DNA from: Virgibacillus oceani
GTDB lineage: Bacteria; Bacillota; Bacilli; Bacillales; Amphibacillaceae
Direction of reading: 5' to 3'
DNA length: 64,000 bases
Assembly (NCBI RefSeq): GCF_014638995.1
Contig: NZ_BMFR01000002.1
Span: 292,203 to 356,202 of the forward strand
Shown here piece after piece: positions 56,528 through 64,000 of this stretch. Position 1 is the first letter of the stretch; every line of letters starts with the position of its first letter. The position numbers and the translations under genes are program-made. Under the pieces are notes generated by a model. The model searched no databases. It was not told the origin of the DNA and saw only the letters and a program-made list of their open reading frames with translations.

Positions 56528-58321
56528 CTATAAATATTTCTCCATAAACTGAACAATCATTGTATTCATATGAATATGATTTTCTATTTTTTCCGTTTGA
56601 TGTCCCTCATCCTCAAAAATCACGAGATCCACTTGTTTCCCCTGACCTTTTAGATCCGCCGTCAGCTGTTCAGCCTCATTTACCGGTACTCTTGTATCGT
56701 TTCGACCATGAAAAATCAATAATGGAACAGAAATCTTGTCTGTATGATTTAAAGGGGCAATTTGTTCAAAAAATTCTGTGTCATTTGCTAATGATCCATA
56801 TTCGAACTCCCTTAATTTTCTTCTCCATGGTCCGGTATTTTCTAAAAATGTCTTAAAGTGTGATATACCAACGATGTCCACTCCTGCCGCCCAGACATCC
56901 GGATAGTGTGTCAATGCAGCCAGCACCATAAATCCGCCATAACTGCGTCCCATTATCCCAACCTTTTTAGGATCAACTTTTTTATTATCGACTAGGTCTT
57001 TAACAAGCCATTTTAAATCAGCAACGGAATCCATCCGCTTTCGTCCATCGTCCAGTTTCACATAATTCCTGCCGTATCCCATACTGCCACGAACATTCGG
57101 AGCTGCTACAGCAAAGCCATTTGCAGCTAAAAATTGTATAACAGGATTAAACTCGGCACGGATTTGGCTCTCTGGACCCCCATGTACATATACGACAACA
57201 GGCTGTGATCGCTTCTTATCCCCATAATAAAAATACGGTACTTCTAATCCATCAAAGGAAATGAAGCTGGCCAATTCTGGTTCCGTCCATAAATGTTGTA
57301 TCTCCTCCGCTTCACCAACAAAGGTAACCCGTTCTGTCTTCCAGTTATATAGATTGATTTTCCATACATCACCCGGAAGTACAGCGCTTTTTACATTAAT
57401 GAGTAATTCCTGATCACATAACCAGGAAAGGGATTGCATGACACCAGTTGGAACTCCTTTGATATAGTTGTATGTCTGTGTATCAAAATCATAAATGCCA
57501 AGCCGGGAAGTACCACCTTCGTTTACGGTGAATGCAAGCTTTTTTTCACCTGGAGACAGTTTTATTTCCTCAATATCCCACTTTTCAACAGTGACCAGTT
57601 CCGTTAGCTTGGATGGTTCAGTGAATGAAAACCGGTAAACGCCTAAAGTGTCACGATCTATATCAGATAAAAGAATTCCTCCCATGCCATCCTTTGTCAA
57701 TTGTAATGATTGGTACCTCGCTAATGTATCTTCTTTGCCTAATTTATAAGACTCTTTTGTTTCTGCATGTAACACATATAATGATTGATCAATGTTCGTA
57801 TCCGGCATACTTAGGATTAGGCTTTTCCCATCTTTTGTCCAGCAAATTGGTGTACAGTTTCCGTCTACCTTATACACGAGTTCCTCTGTCTTTGTTGCAA
57901 TATCCAGTATAAAAACATCAAAATAACCTGGATGACGGCGGTTACTTGAAAAGGCTATTTTCGTCTCATCTGGTGACCACCCGCCAAATTGATGAAAATG
58001 TTCACTTGATATGACAAGCTCCTCCACTATCTCACCATTCTTACGCAACAAATATAATTGCTGTTTTTCATTCCCTTTATAATCCATCCCAACTACTGTT
58101 TTATCTCCTGATGGGGAATGATGGACAGAAAGAACGCGATCCTTCAAGTCGGTATATTGTTTAATTTGAGATGTTTCCTCATCCCATTTCCAAACTTGTG
58201 GTATTCCCGTTTCTTTTGAAATAAATGTAAAAGCCTTTTGATTCGGGATTACTTTTGGTTGATATGCACCATATACATGTAAATAGGTGGACAATAGTTG
58301 ATCTTTTGACGAATTAGCCAT
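56528..58321 (-). CDS. S9 family (prolyl oligopeptidase/acylaminoacyl) peptidase, YuxL-like
   Basis: A 597-residue cytoplasmic serine peptidase. Residues about 1-340 form a WD40-like beta-propeller (for example FGGWSPDETKIAFSSNRRHP). The C-terminal alpha/beta hydrolase has the oxyanion segment YVHGGPESQ, the nucleophile in MGRSYGGFMVL, the Asp in FHGRNDTRVPVNEAEQL and the His in DEGHQTEKIEN. AAAGGAG precedes the ATG. 42 bases upstream of abgA in the same direction. Likely degrades short peptides. Confidence 0.9.
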   Translation of the reverse strand: MANSSKDQLLSTYLHVYGAYQPKVIPNQKAFTFISKETGIPQVWKWDEETSQIKQYTDLKDRVLSVHHSPSGDKTVVGMDYKGNEKQQLYLLRKNGEIVEELVISSEHFHQFGGWSPDETKIAFSSNRRHPGYFDVFILDIATKTEELVYKVDGNCTPICWTKDGKSLILSMPDTNIDQSLYVLHAETKESYKLGKEDTLARYQSLQLTKDGMGGILLSDIDRDTLGVYRFSFTEPSKLTELVTVEKWDIEEIKLSPGEKKLAFTVNEGGTSRLGIYDFDTQTYNYIKGVPTGVMQSLSWLCDQELLINVKSAVLPGDVWKINLYNWKTERVTFVGEAEEIQHLWTEPELASFISFDGLEVPYFYYGDKKRSQPVVVYVHGGPESQIRAEFNPVIQFLAANGFAVAAPNVRGSMGYGRNYVKLDDGRKRMDSVADLKWLVKDLVDNKKVDPKKVGIMGRSYGGFMVLAALTHYPDVWAAGVDIVGISHFKTFLENTGPWRRKLREFEYGSLANDTEFFEQIAPLNHTDKISVPLLIFHGRNDTRVPVNEAEQLTADLKGQGKQVDLVIFEDEGHQTEKIENHIHMNTMIVQFMEKYL

Positions 58322-58345
58322 GTTTGAGCTCCTTTATAAAAATTG

Positions 58346-58729
58346 TTAATTACTGTAAAAAACAACTAATCCAATAATAGATAGAAGGGTTGATGCCGAA
58401 GAAAAACTTGACACAAAAAGAAGCAGCCATTTTGCTGTAGATTGTTTAAATTGTTTTAACCCTTCATCATTGGCAAATCGCTGGTCTGCTCGCTGCAGAG
58501 ATCTGGACTTGCCAGCAGGCATTAAGAATTGCCCCATTGACCGAAATCCATTTATAAATAAATCCAAAAATTTGGTTTGCCATATCTTGATGCAAGCGGT
58601 GACGATTGAGGAAATCAATCCAAACAGAAAGGTGTAGTTTATCCATTCCACCAGTGACCAATCTAAAACTAGTTTACAGCCAATCCAAACAACTGCAACA
58701 AAACAATTCAATCCGATAAATTTCCTCAT
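58346..58729 (-). CDS. DUF3899-like membrane protein
   Basis: About 127 residues with three hydrophobic segments (5-21, 27-45 and the last 30). The middle, [20 protein letters not shown] with Q and then [12 protein letters not shown], is what I recall of the DUF3899 family. Several ATGs compete; the one at 58729 lies 9 bases after GGGG. It is 25 bases upstream of the S9 peptidase gene. Function unknown. Confidence 0.6.
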   Translation of the reverse strand: MRKFIGLNCFVAVVWIGCKLVLDWSLVEWINYTFLFGLISSIVTACIKIWQTKFLDLFINGFRSMGQFLMPAGKSRSLQRADQRFANDEGLKQFKQSTAKWLLLFVSSFSSASTLLSIIGLVVFYSN

Positions 58730-58844
58730 TTTCATCATCCCCAAATTAAATCTCATTTCACATATTTTGTTAACCTTGTACCTCGCAATTTCGGAAAAAT
58801 GCGCAATATATTAACCATTTCAAATAGTTTATAAAACCCGCAGC

Positions 58845-58885
58845 CCGTATACACTACGCTTTCCGGGGAGCGGAGGGCGATTAAA
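58845..58885. repeat. Short remnant of a GC-rich Bacillaceae intergenic sequence
   Basis: TACACTACGCTTTCCGGGGA and a following GCGGAGGGCG stand out in AT-rich DNA. I recall ACTCCGCTTTCCGCGGGC-type sequences between genes in many Bacillaceae; this looks like a shortened copy. The rest of 58757-58940 shows nothing else. Confidence 0.35.
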
Positions 58886-58971
58886 ACTAAACTTAATTAT
58901 TACTTACATCACAGTATTCATATTTTGCAATACTAAACAACAATCCTCTGAAAATAGCATAATGAAGAGGA

Positions 58972-59027
58972 TAAAGCCCCTTGTGAATCCAACTCGCAAA
59001 AAGCTAATTATTGGAAAGGGGCTTTAT
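58972..59027 (-). terminator. Hairpin after the oppA gene
   Basis: ATAAAGCCCCTT and AAGGGGCTTTAT pair over 12 bases around a 32-base loop. A second hairpin (ATCCTCT/AGAGGAT) lies next to it at 58943-58972. T-runs are weak. Confidence 0.6.
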
Positions 59028-59043
59028 CAATATATAAACTATA

Positions 59044-60675
59044 CTATTCAGCAGATTTTGATGCCCATTTGAGATTAGGATAACGATTGACGTAATAGAC
59101 AATATCCTCAAATTGTGTATTTACCAGATAGTTATTTTTGTAGAAATATACTGGCATAAACGGCATGTCATCAAGCAAAATTTTCTCAGCCTCATGGAGC
59201 ATCTCATACCGTTTTTCCTGATCCTGCTCTACTTTGGATTTTGCCATGATGGAATCAAATTCTTCATTAACCCAGCCTGTACGGTTATTCGGACTATCAC
59301 CCAAATAGTAGTCAAGGTTTACAACTGGATCTAGGAATATACCAATCCAGCCCATTCGAGCCATTTGGAAATTGTGCTGTTTCGTTGTTTCTAAATATGT
59401 TCCCCATTCTTGGTTGCCCAGTTGGATACTCACACCTAGATTTTTCTTGATCATTTCCTGAACAGCTTCTGCTACTTTTTTATGGTTTTCCGATGTATTG
59501 TACATTAATGTAACTTCCGGCAACGTATCCCAGCCTTCTTCTTCCATACCCTCTTCAAGCAGCTTCTTAGCATCTTCAGTCTTTTCTTCAAATTGCGGAC
59601 CACCATTTTCACGGAAATCCCCATTTGGCGTATTTGCCCCTGGTGGCACCATTGCATATGCCGGTGTTTCGCCACCTAATGTTACGTTTTTCGTTAATGC
59701 TTCACGATTAATTGCCATGGCAAATGCTTTACGAACTTTTTTATTGGTAAAAGGTTCTTTATCTACATTAAACATATACATATAGGTTCCATAATAAGGG
59801 ACCTCTTTATATTCCGGATTTTCCCTCTCTGTTGCAATAACATCAGTTGGTAATGTCATCACTAGGTCCAGTTCACCCGTTTTGAACATTTGGTAATATG
59901 TTGTTGCCTGGTTTACTAATTCAAATGTAACTTTTTCTAAATTCACTACATCTTTATCATAATATTCATCGTTTTTTTCAATAACGACATAACTATCGTG
60001 TTTCCATTCTGACATTTTAAATGGACCATTACTTACAAACGTATCTGCCTCTGCTGACCAATTTTCATTTGCCTCAACGGCTTCTTTTTGTACTGGATAG
60101 AATGTCCACAATGTTAGTAAACTATCAAAATATCCTAGTGGTGAATTCAGCTGAACTTCAAATGTTGTATCATTTACTGCATTAATACCAACATCTTCAA
60201 CTGAACCATTGCCTTTGTTGTACGCTTCAGCGCCTTTAATATAGTACATATAAAAAGCAAAAGCACTTCCCGTTTCAGGGTTCAACACACGCTTCCAGGC
60301 ATATTCAAAGTCCTCTGCGGTTACCTGTGAGCCGTCCGACCATTTCGCATCTTCACGTAATGTAAAGGTGTATGTTTTACCATCCTCTGATACTTTTACA
60401 TCCTTTGCTGCACCTAGAACTGGATTCCCTTCTTTATCCCGTGTATATAACCCTTCAAAAATATGGTCTAAAATCCAGCCAGAAGTCGTGTCAGTTGCTA
60501 ATGCCGGATCAATTGCCGGCGGTTCTGTCATAGCATTTACGACGATTTCCTGTTTTACTTCACCACTATCCTTACTATCGGTGGAGGACTCCTCATCTCC
60601 TCCCCCGCCATAACATCCTGAAAGAACAGTAGAGATTGTCAGTAACATTACCAATGCTAGAAACCCTTTTTTCAT
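59044..60675 (-). CDS. oppA: Oligopeptide-binding lipoprotein (OppA)
   Basis: A 543-residue extracellular binding protein of SBP family 5. Lipoprotein signal with lipobox LSGC (Cys21), then an acidic linker. EPPAIDPALATDTTSGWIL, HIFEGLYTRDKEGN, TFTLREDAKWSDGSQVTAED and FEYAWKRVLNPETGSAFA are family signatures. ATG with GAAGGGA upstream. Last gene of an oppBCDF-oppA row and separated from oppF by 72 bases. Imports short peptides. Confidence 0.93.
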   Translation of the reverse strand: MKKGFLALVMLLTISTVLSGCYGGGGDEESSTDSKDSGEVKQEIVVNAMTEPPAIDPALATDTTSGWILDHIFEGLYTRDKEGNPVLGAAKDVKVSEDGKTYTFTLREDAKWSDGSQVTAEDFEYAWKRVLNPETGSAFAFYMYYIKGAEAYNKGNGSVEDVGINAVNDTTFEVQLNSPLGYFDSLLTLWTFYPVQKEAVEANENWSAEADTFVSNGPFKMSEWKHDSYVVIEKNDEYYDKDVVNLEKVTFELVNQATTYYQMFKTGELDLVMTLPTDVIATERENPEYKEVPYYGTYMYMFNVDKEPFTNKKVRKAFAMAINREALTKNVTLGGETPAYAMVPPGANTPNGDFRENGGPQFEEKTEDAKKLLEEGMEEEGWDTLPEVTLMYNTSENHKKVAEAVQEMIKKNLGVSIQLGNQEWGTYLETTKQHNFQMARMGWIGIFLDPVVNLDYYLGDSPNNRTGWVNEEFDSIMAKSKVEQDQEKRYEMLHEAEKILLDDMPFMPVYFYKNNYLVNTQFEDIVYYVNRYPNLKWASKSAE

Positions 60676-60747
60676 TTCCCTTCACTCCCTAATATTTTTA
60701 TTGTATCTTCATCACCTGAGCCAGGTGTAAAGCTCACCCCCTAAAAG

Positions 60748-61701
60748 TTAATATAAATGGCAAGCTGTCCAGTGGTCATGTTCCACCTCTTTCCATTGTG
60801 GCTCCTGGTGAGAGCAGATCTCCATTGCATGCGGACACCTTGTACGAAAACGGCAGCCACTGGGTGGATTTGTCGGGCTAGGCGGATCACCAGCAAGCAC
60901 AATCCGATCCCTTTTTGCAGTACGCGGATTTGCCTGTGGGATTGCGGATAATAATGCCTGTGTATATGGATGCAATGGACGATTAAACATATCATTGCTG
61001 CTGCTTAGTTCCATCATTTTCCCTAGGTACATGACACCGATGCGATCACTAATATGTTTTACCATTCCAAGATCATGGGCAATAAATAGATATGTCAATC
61101 CCTCAGATTTCTTCAAATCCTCCATTAAATTAATTACTTGTGCCTGGATGGAAACATCTAATGCAGAAATTGGTTCATCAGCCACAATAAATTTCGGTTC
61201 AACTGCCAGTGCTCTGGCTATACCAATCCGCTGTCTTTGTCCACCACTAAATTCATGCGGATACCGTTTTGCATGTTCTGGACGTAACCCGACACGCTCC
61301 AGTAATTGATAAATCCGATTCGTACGCTCTTTTCCTTTAAGAAGTTTATAGGCATCCAATCCTTCTGCAATAATATCCCCTACCCGCATTCTGGGATTAA
61401 GTGATGCATGAGGATCCTGAAAGATAATTTGCATTTCCTTGTTTACTTTTCGTTTCATTTCTTTATTAAATTTCGTTACATCTAGACCATTGTAGATGAT
61501 ATTTCCTCCGGTGGGCTGCTGTAGTCCTACTAGCGTTTTCCCCAACGTGGATTTGCCGCTTCCACTTTCACCTACCAGTCCAAATGTTTCTCCTTTTTTC
61601 ACTGTAAAAGATATATTGTCAACAGATTTGACCGAAAGATCCTTTTTAATTGGAAAATACTTCTTTAAATCTTGGACTTCAACAAGCTGTTCCGTCACCA
61701 T
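60748..61701 (-). CDS. oppF: Oligopeptide ABC transporter ATP-binding protein OppF
   Basis: ATPase of 317 residues. Walker [10 protein letters not shown], signature FSGGQRQRIGIARAL, Walker B FIVADEPISALDVSIQ, and a C-terminal oligopeptide-transporter extension with cysteines GCRFRTRCPHAMEICSHQ, usual for OppF/DppF and thought to bind Fe-S. Start overlaps oppD by 7 bases. Confidence 0.95.
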   Translation of the reverse strand: MVTEQLVEVQDLKKYFPIKKDLSVKSVDNISFTVKKGETFGLVGESGSGKSTLGKTLVGLQQPTGGNIIYNGLDVTKFNKEMKRKVNKEMQIIFQDPHASLNPRMRVGDIIAEGLDAYKLLKGKERTNRIYQLLERVGLRPEHAKRYPHEFSGGQRQRIGIARALAVEPKFIVADEPISALDVSIQAQVINLMEDLKKSEGLTYLFIAHDLGMVKHISDRIGVMYLGKMMELSSSNDMFNRPLHPYTQALLSAIPQANPRTAKRDRIVLAGDPPSPTNPPSGCRFRTRCPHAMEICSHQEPQWKEVEHDHWTACHLY

Positions 61702-62714
61702 TCTTCCCTCCCAAGCGCGACCAGTTCTTCTTCCTTAGGTGCACGCGGATCATTCAGCCAGCATTTGGCAACGTGACCGCCATCGATTTCATATTCTGAT
61801 GGCATTTCTTCTAAACAAACCTCCATTGCATACTTGCATCGCGGTGCAAACGGACATCCTTTGGGTGGTGCAAATAGATCTGGGGGTGATCCATCAATTG
61901 GTTCCAGTTGTTTCTTCTCTTCTTCATCAATGTTTGGTATTGAATTTAATAATCCCCATGTATACGGATGTTTTGGATTTTCGAATATATCAAATACGGT
62001 TCCACTCTCCACCATCATTCCGCCATACATCACGATAACTCGCTGGGCTGTTTCTGCTACGACACCAAGATCATGCGTAATTAAGATGATGGATGTTTTT
62101 GTTTCTTCCTGTATTTGTTTCATCAACTCCAGTACCTGTGCCTGAATCGTCACATCTAATGCAGTTGTTGGTTCATCAGCAATTAACAGTTCTGGATTAC
62201 AAGCGAGCGCGATGGCAATCATGGCCCGTTGCCGCATTCCCCCACTAAACTCGTGCGGATATTGATTGTAACGTTCTTCAGGATTGGGGATACCTACAAG
62301 CTTGATCATTTCAATTGCGCGCTTTTTTGCCTCTGATTTTGATAGTCTCTGATGAATTATTAATCCTTCTTCGATTTGCTTCCCAACCCTCATAGTAGGA
62401 TTCAATGATGTCATTGGATCCTGAAAAATCATACCGATCTTAGAACCTTTTACTTTCCGTAATTCCTTTTTAGGCCTTCTTAAAAGTTCTTTTCCTTGAA
62501 ATCGGATACTGCCACCTTTAATAATGCCTGGTGGTGTTGGGATAAGGCCCATAATTGATTGTACGGTTACACTTTTGCCACTGCCGCTTTCTCCGACAAT
62601 TGCTAAAACCTCACCCTTATCGACGTGAAAGGAAACATCTCGAACAGCCTTTACTTCGCCGCCATATGTTTTAAAATTTATTTTTAAATGGTTAACCTCT
62701 AATAAATGACTCAT
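61695..62714 (-). CDS. oppD: Oligopeptide ABC transporter ATP-binding protein OppD
   Basis: ATPase partner of OppF, 339 residues. Walker [10 protein letters not shown], signature [15 protein letters not shown], Walker [17 protein letters not shown], and C-terminal cysteine segment [21 protein letters not shown] precedes the ATG; 12 bases after oppC. Confidence 0.95.
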   Translation of the reverse strand: MSHLLEVNHLKINFKTYGGEVKAVRDVSFHVDKGEVLAIVGESGSGKSVTVQSIMGLIPTPPGIIKGGSIRFQGKELLRRPKKELRKVKGSKIGMIFQDPMTSLNPTMRVGKQIEEGLIIHQRLSKSEAKKRAIEMIKLVGIPNPEERYNQYPHEFSGGMRQRAMIAIALACNPELLIADEPTTALDVTIQAQVLELMKQIQEETKTSIILITHDLGVVAETAQRVIVMYGGMMVESGTVFDIFENPKHPYTWGLLNSIPNIDEEEKKQLEPIDGSPPDLFAPPKGCPFAPRCKYAMEVCLEEMPSEYEIDGGHVAKCWLNDPRAPKEEELVALGREEW

Positions 62715-62726
62715 ATTGCCTACCTC

Positions 62727-63668
62727 CTAATTACGTGCTTGTGGATCGAGCGCATCCTGTAATCCGTCACCAAACACATTAAAAGCAAACATGGTTAGTG
62801 AGATCATAAAGGCTGGAAAAAATAGTCTCCACCATTGTCCACTTAAGATAACGCCCAATGCATCGTTAGCCATCGTACCCCAGCTAGCAAATGGGGCTTG
62901 TACCCCAAGGCCCAAGAAGCTTAAAAATGCTTCAGCAAAAATCGCCGTTGGAATGGTAAATGTCAAATTAACAATAATAATTCCAAGCGTATTAGGCAGC
63001 AGATGTCGAAAAATTATTTTTGCATGTGACGTTCCGAGTTTCTCCGCAGCCATTACATATTCCTGTTCCTTTAGCTGCAGAACCTGTCCGCGAATAATTC
63101 GTGCCATTCCTACCCAGCCGGTAACAGATAATGCAATAATGATTGTCAGCACACCAGGCTCCATAATTACCATTAAGAGGATAACTACAAGTAAGTAAGG
63201 GATACCATATAAAATCTCTACGATTCGCATTAATATATTGTCAATTCGGTCTCCTATTTTCCCCCTGCCAGCCATATAACCCGATACACCGCCAACAATT
63301 ACACCAATAACGAGGTCAATTAATGCTGCAAAAAAACCAATTGTTAATGATACCCTTGCCCCCTGCCATGTTCTGGACCACATATCACGCCCCAGATCAT
63401 CCGTTCCAAACAGATGCTCACCAGATGGCGCTATATTCGCCCCGGTTAAATCTTGTTCAGATGCACTGTATGGAACCATGGATGGACCAAATATCCCGAA
63501 GAAAATAATAACCAAAAGAAGGACTAGTCCCAATACAGCTAATTTGTTTTTTACAATACTTAACAATGTATCCTTCCAAACACTTAAACTCGGACGCTGA
63601 ATCGAATCTGCCTGCAATTTAGTTGGATCTGCCGGTCGAAACAAAGTACTATCCAGCTGCTTTCCCAT
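62727..63668 (-). CDS. oppC: Oligopeptide ABC transporter permease OppC
   Basis: Permease of 313 residues with an N-terminal cytoplasmic stretch and six helices. GTDDLGRDMWSRTWQGARVS, the EAA loop AAEKLGTSHAKIIFRHLLPN and AEAFLSFLGLGVQAPFASWG are diagnostic. ATG at 63668 lies 7 bases after AAGGGGG; in-frame TTG at 63674 is less likely. Overlap with the oppB stop is avoided by this choice. Confidence 0.94.
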   Translation of the reverse strand: MGKQLDSTLFRPADPTKLQADSIQRPSLSVWKDTLLSIVKNKLAVLGLVLLLVIIFFGIFGPSMVPYSASEQDLTGANIAPSGEHLFGTDDLGRDMWSRTWQGARVSLTIGFFAALIDLVIGVIVGGVSGYMAGRGKIGDRIDNILMRIVEILYGIPYLLVVILLMVIMEPGVLTIIIALSVTGWVGMARIIRGQVLQLKEQEYVMAAEKLGTSHAKIIFRHLLPNTLGIIIVNLTFTIPTAIFAEAFLSFLGLGVQAPFASWGTMANDALGVILSGQWWRLFFPAFMISLTMFAFNVFGDGLQDALDPQARN

Positions 63669-63670
63669 GA

Positions 63671-64000
63671 TCAATCCCCCTTACTTGTCAGCTTAATTCT
63701 TGGATCAATTAATCGATAGGAAATATCGATTAAAAACAAAGTAAAAACTAAAATTACGCTAAAAAATACTGTTGTACCCATAATTACTGGATAATCACGA
63801 TTAAAAATACTGTCAACAAAATATTTACCGATACCTGGAATAGCAAATATTTTTTCAATAACGAAAGTACCCGTAATCAACGACACGAAGAGTGGGCCAA
63901 TAAAGGATACGACAGGTAAGATCGCATTCCGTATTCCATGTTTGAGAACAATCTTAAATGACGATAACCCTTTTGCATCAGCTGTTTTAATGTAATTCTG
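63671..64000 (-). CDS. oppB: Oligopeptide ABC transporter permease OppB, 5' part outside window
   Basis: The last 109 residues of OppB; the frame is open to the window edge. TADAKGLSSFKIVLKHGIRN is the EAA coupling loop, and FVIEKIFAIPGIGKYFVDSI with DYPVIMGTTVFFSV are typical of the C-terminal helices. The N-terminal two thirds lie beyond the window. Confidence 0.92.
   Translation of the reverse strand, partial: QNYIKTADAKGLSSFKIVLKHGIRNAILPVVSFIGPLFVSLITGTFVIEKIFAIPGIGKYFVDSIFNRDYPVIMGTTVFFSVILVFTLFLIDISYRLIDPRIKLTSKGD

Overview
The window reads as chromosome of a low-GC, halotolerant Gram-positive of the Bacillaceae (Virgibacillus/Oceanobacillus/Lentibacillus-like). The grounds are AT-rich intergenic DNA, strong AGGAGG-type ribosome sites, sigma-A promoters, a T-box leader, a lysine riboswitch, CcpA and CodY-type sites, a qoxABCD quinol oxidase and lipoprotein-type binding proteins. 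No rRNA, tRNA, CRISPR array, phage or insertion sequence was seen. The genus is inference.

Layout. (1) 2-6627, + strand: a seven-gene cell-surface glycosylation operon, cut by the window start. RfbA/RfbB, a WecE-type aminotransferase and a WecD-like acetyltransferase should make dTDP-4-acetamido-4,6-dideoxyhexose (probably Fuc4NAc). A GT2 enzyme, a small ArnE-like membrane protein and a large multi-span membrane protein look like a three-component system (lipid-P-sugar synthase, flippase, outside transferase). (2) 6676-22300: an ectoine/hydroxyectoine catabolic region. It holds ectoine hydrolase (DoeA), the EhuABCD importer, an M20 deacetylase candidate, DoeD- and DoeC-like enzymes, an EutB-like dehydratase, RidA, alanine racemase, D-amino acid aminotransferase, a tartrate/D-malate dehydrogenase homologue, a D-2-hydroxyacid dehydrogenase and a GntR/FCD regulator. 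Two sigma-A promoters with nearly identical AT-rich upstream tracts each carry the palindrome TGTCGA-N3-TCGACA just downstream, which should tie both long operons to the GntR protein. A perfect cre lies in the doeA leader. (3) 22412-29127: APC permease, class III aminotransferase with a terminator hairpin in its leader, amidohydrolase preceded by a lysine riboswitch, and a transporter of unknown family. (4) 29234-30330: decayed sequence, a small membrane protein and a GC-rich structured repeat. (5) 30329-34190: qoxABCD with two FNR/Rex-like palindromes at its promoter. (6) 34689-44035: ilvB-ilvN-ilvC-leuA-leuB-leuC-leuD-ilvA behind a T-box leader, then ilvE divergently. (7) 45934-51316: aldehyde dehydrogenase, cell-wall amidase, ASCH protein, basic-amino-acid ABC transporter. 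(8) 51729-58729: abgT/abgB/abgA-like p-aminobenzoyl-glutamate utilisation genes with a decayed hydrolase between abgB and abgA, an S9 peptidase and a DUF3899-like protein. (9) 59044-64000: an opp oligopeptide transporter, cut by the window end.

Much of the window serves uptake and breakdown of amino acids, peptides and compatible solutes, next to branched-chain amino acid synthesis under layered control (CodY, CcpA, T-box). The most unusual parts are the Gram-positive ectoine/hydroxyectoine region with a suggested hydroxyaspartate-to-glycerate branch, the Fuc4NAc-type glycosylation cassette, and the lysine riboswitch ahead of an amidohydrolase.
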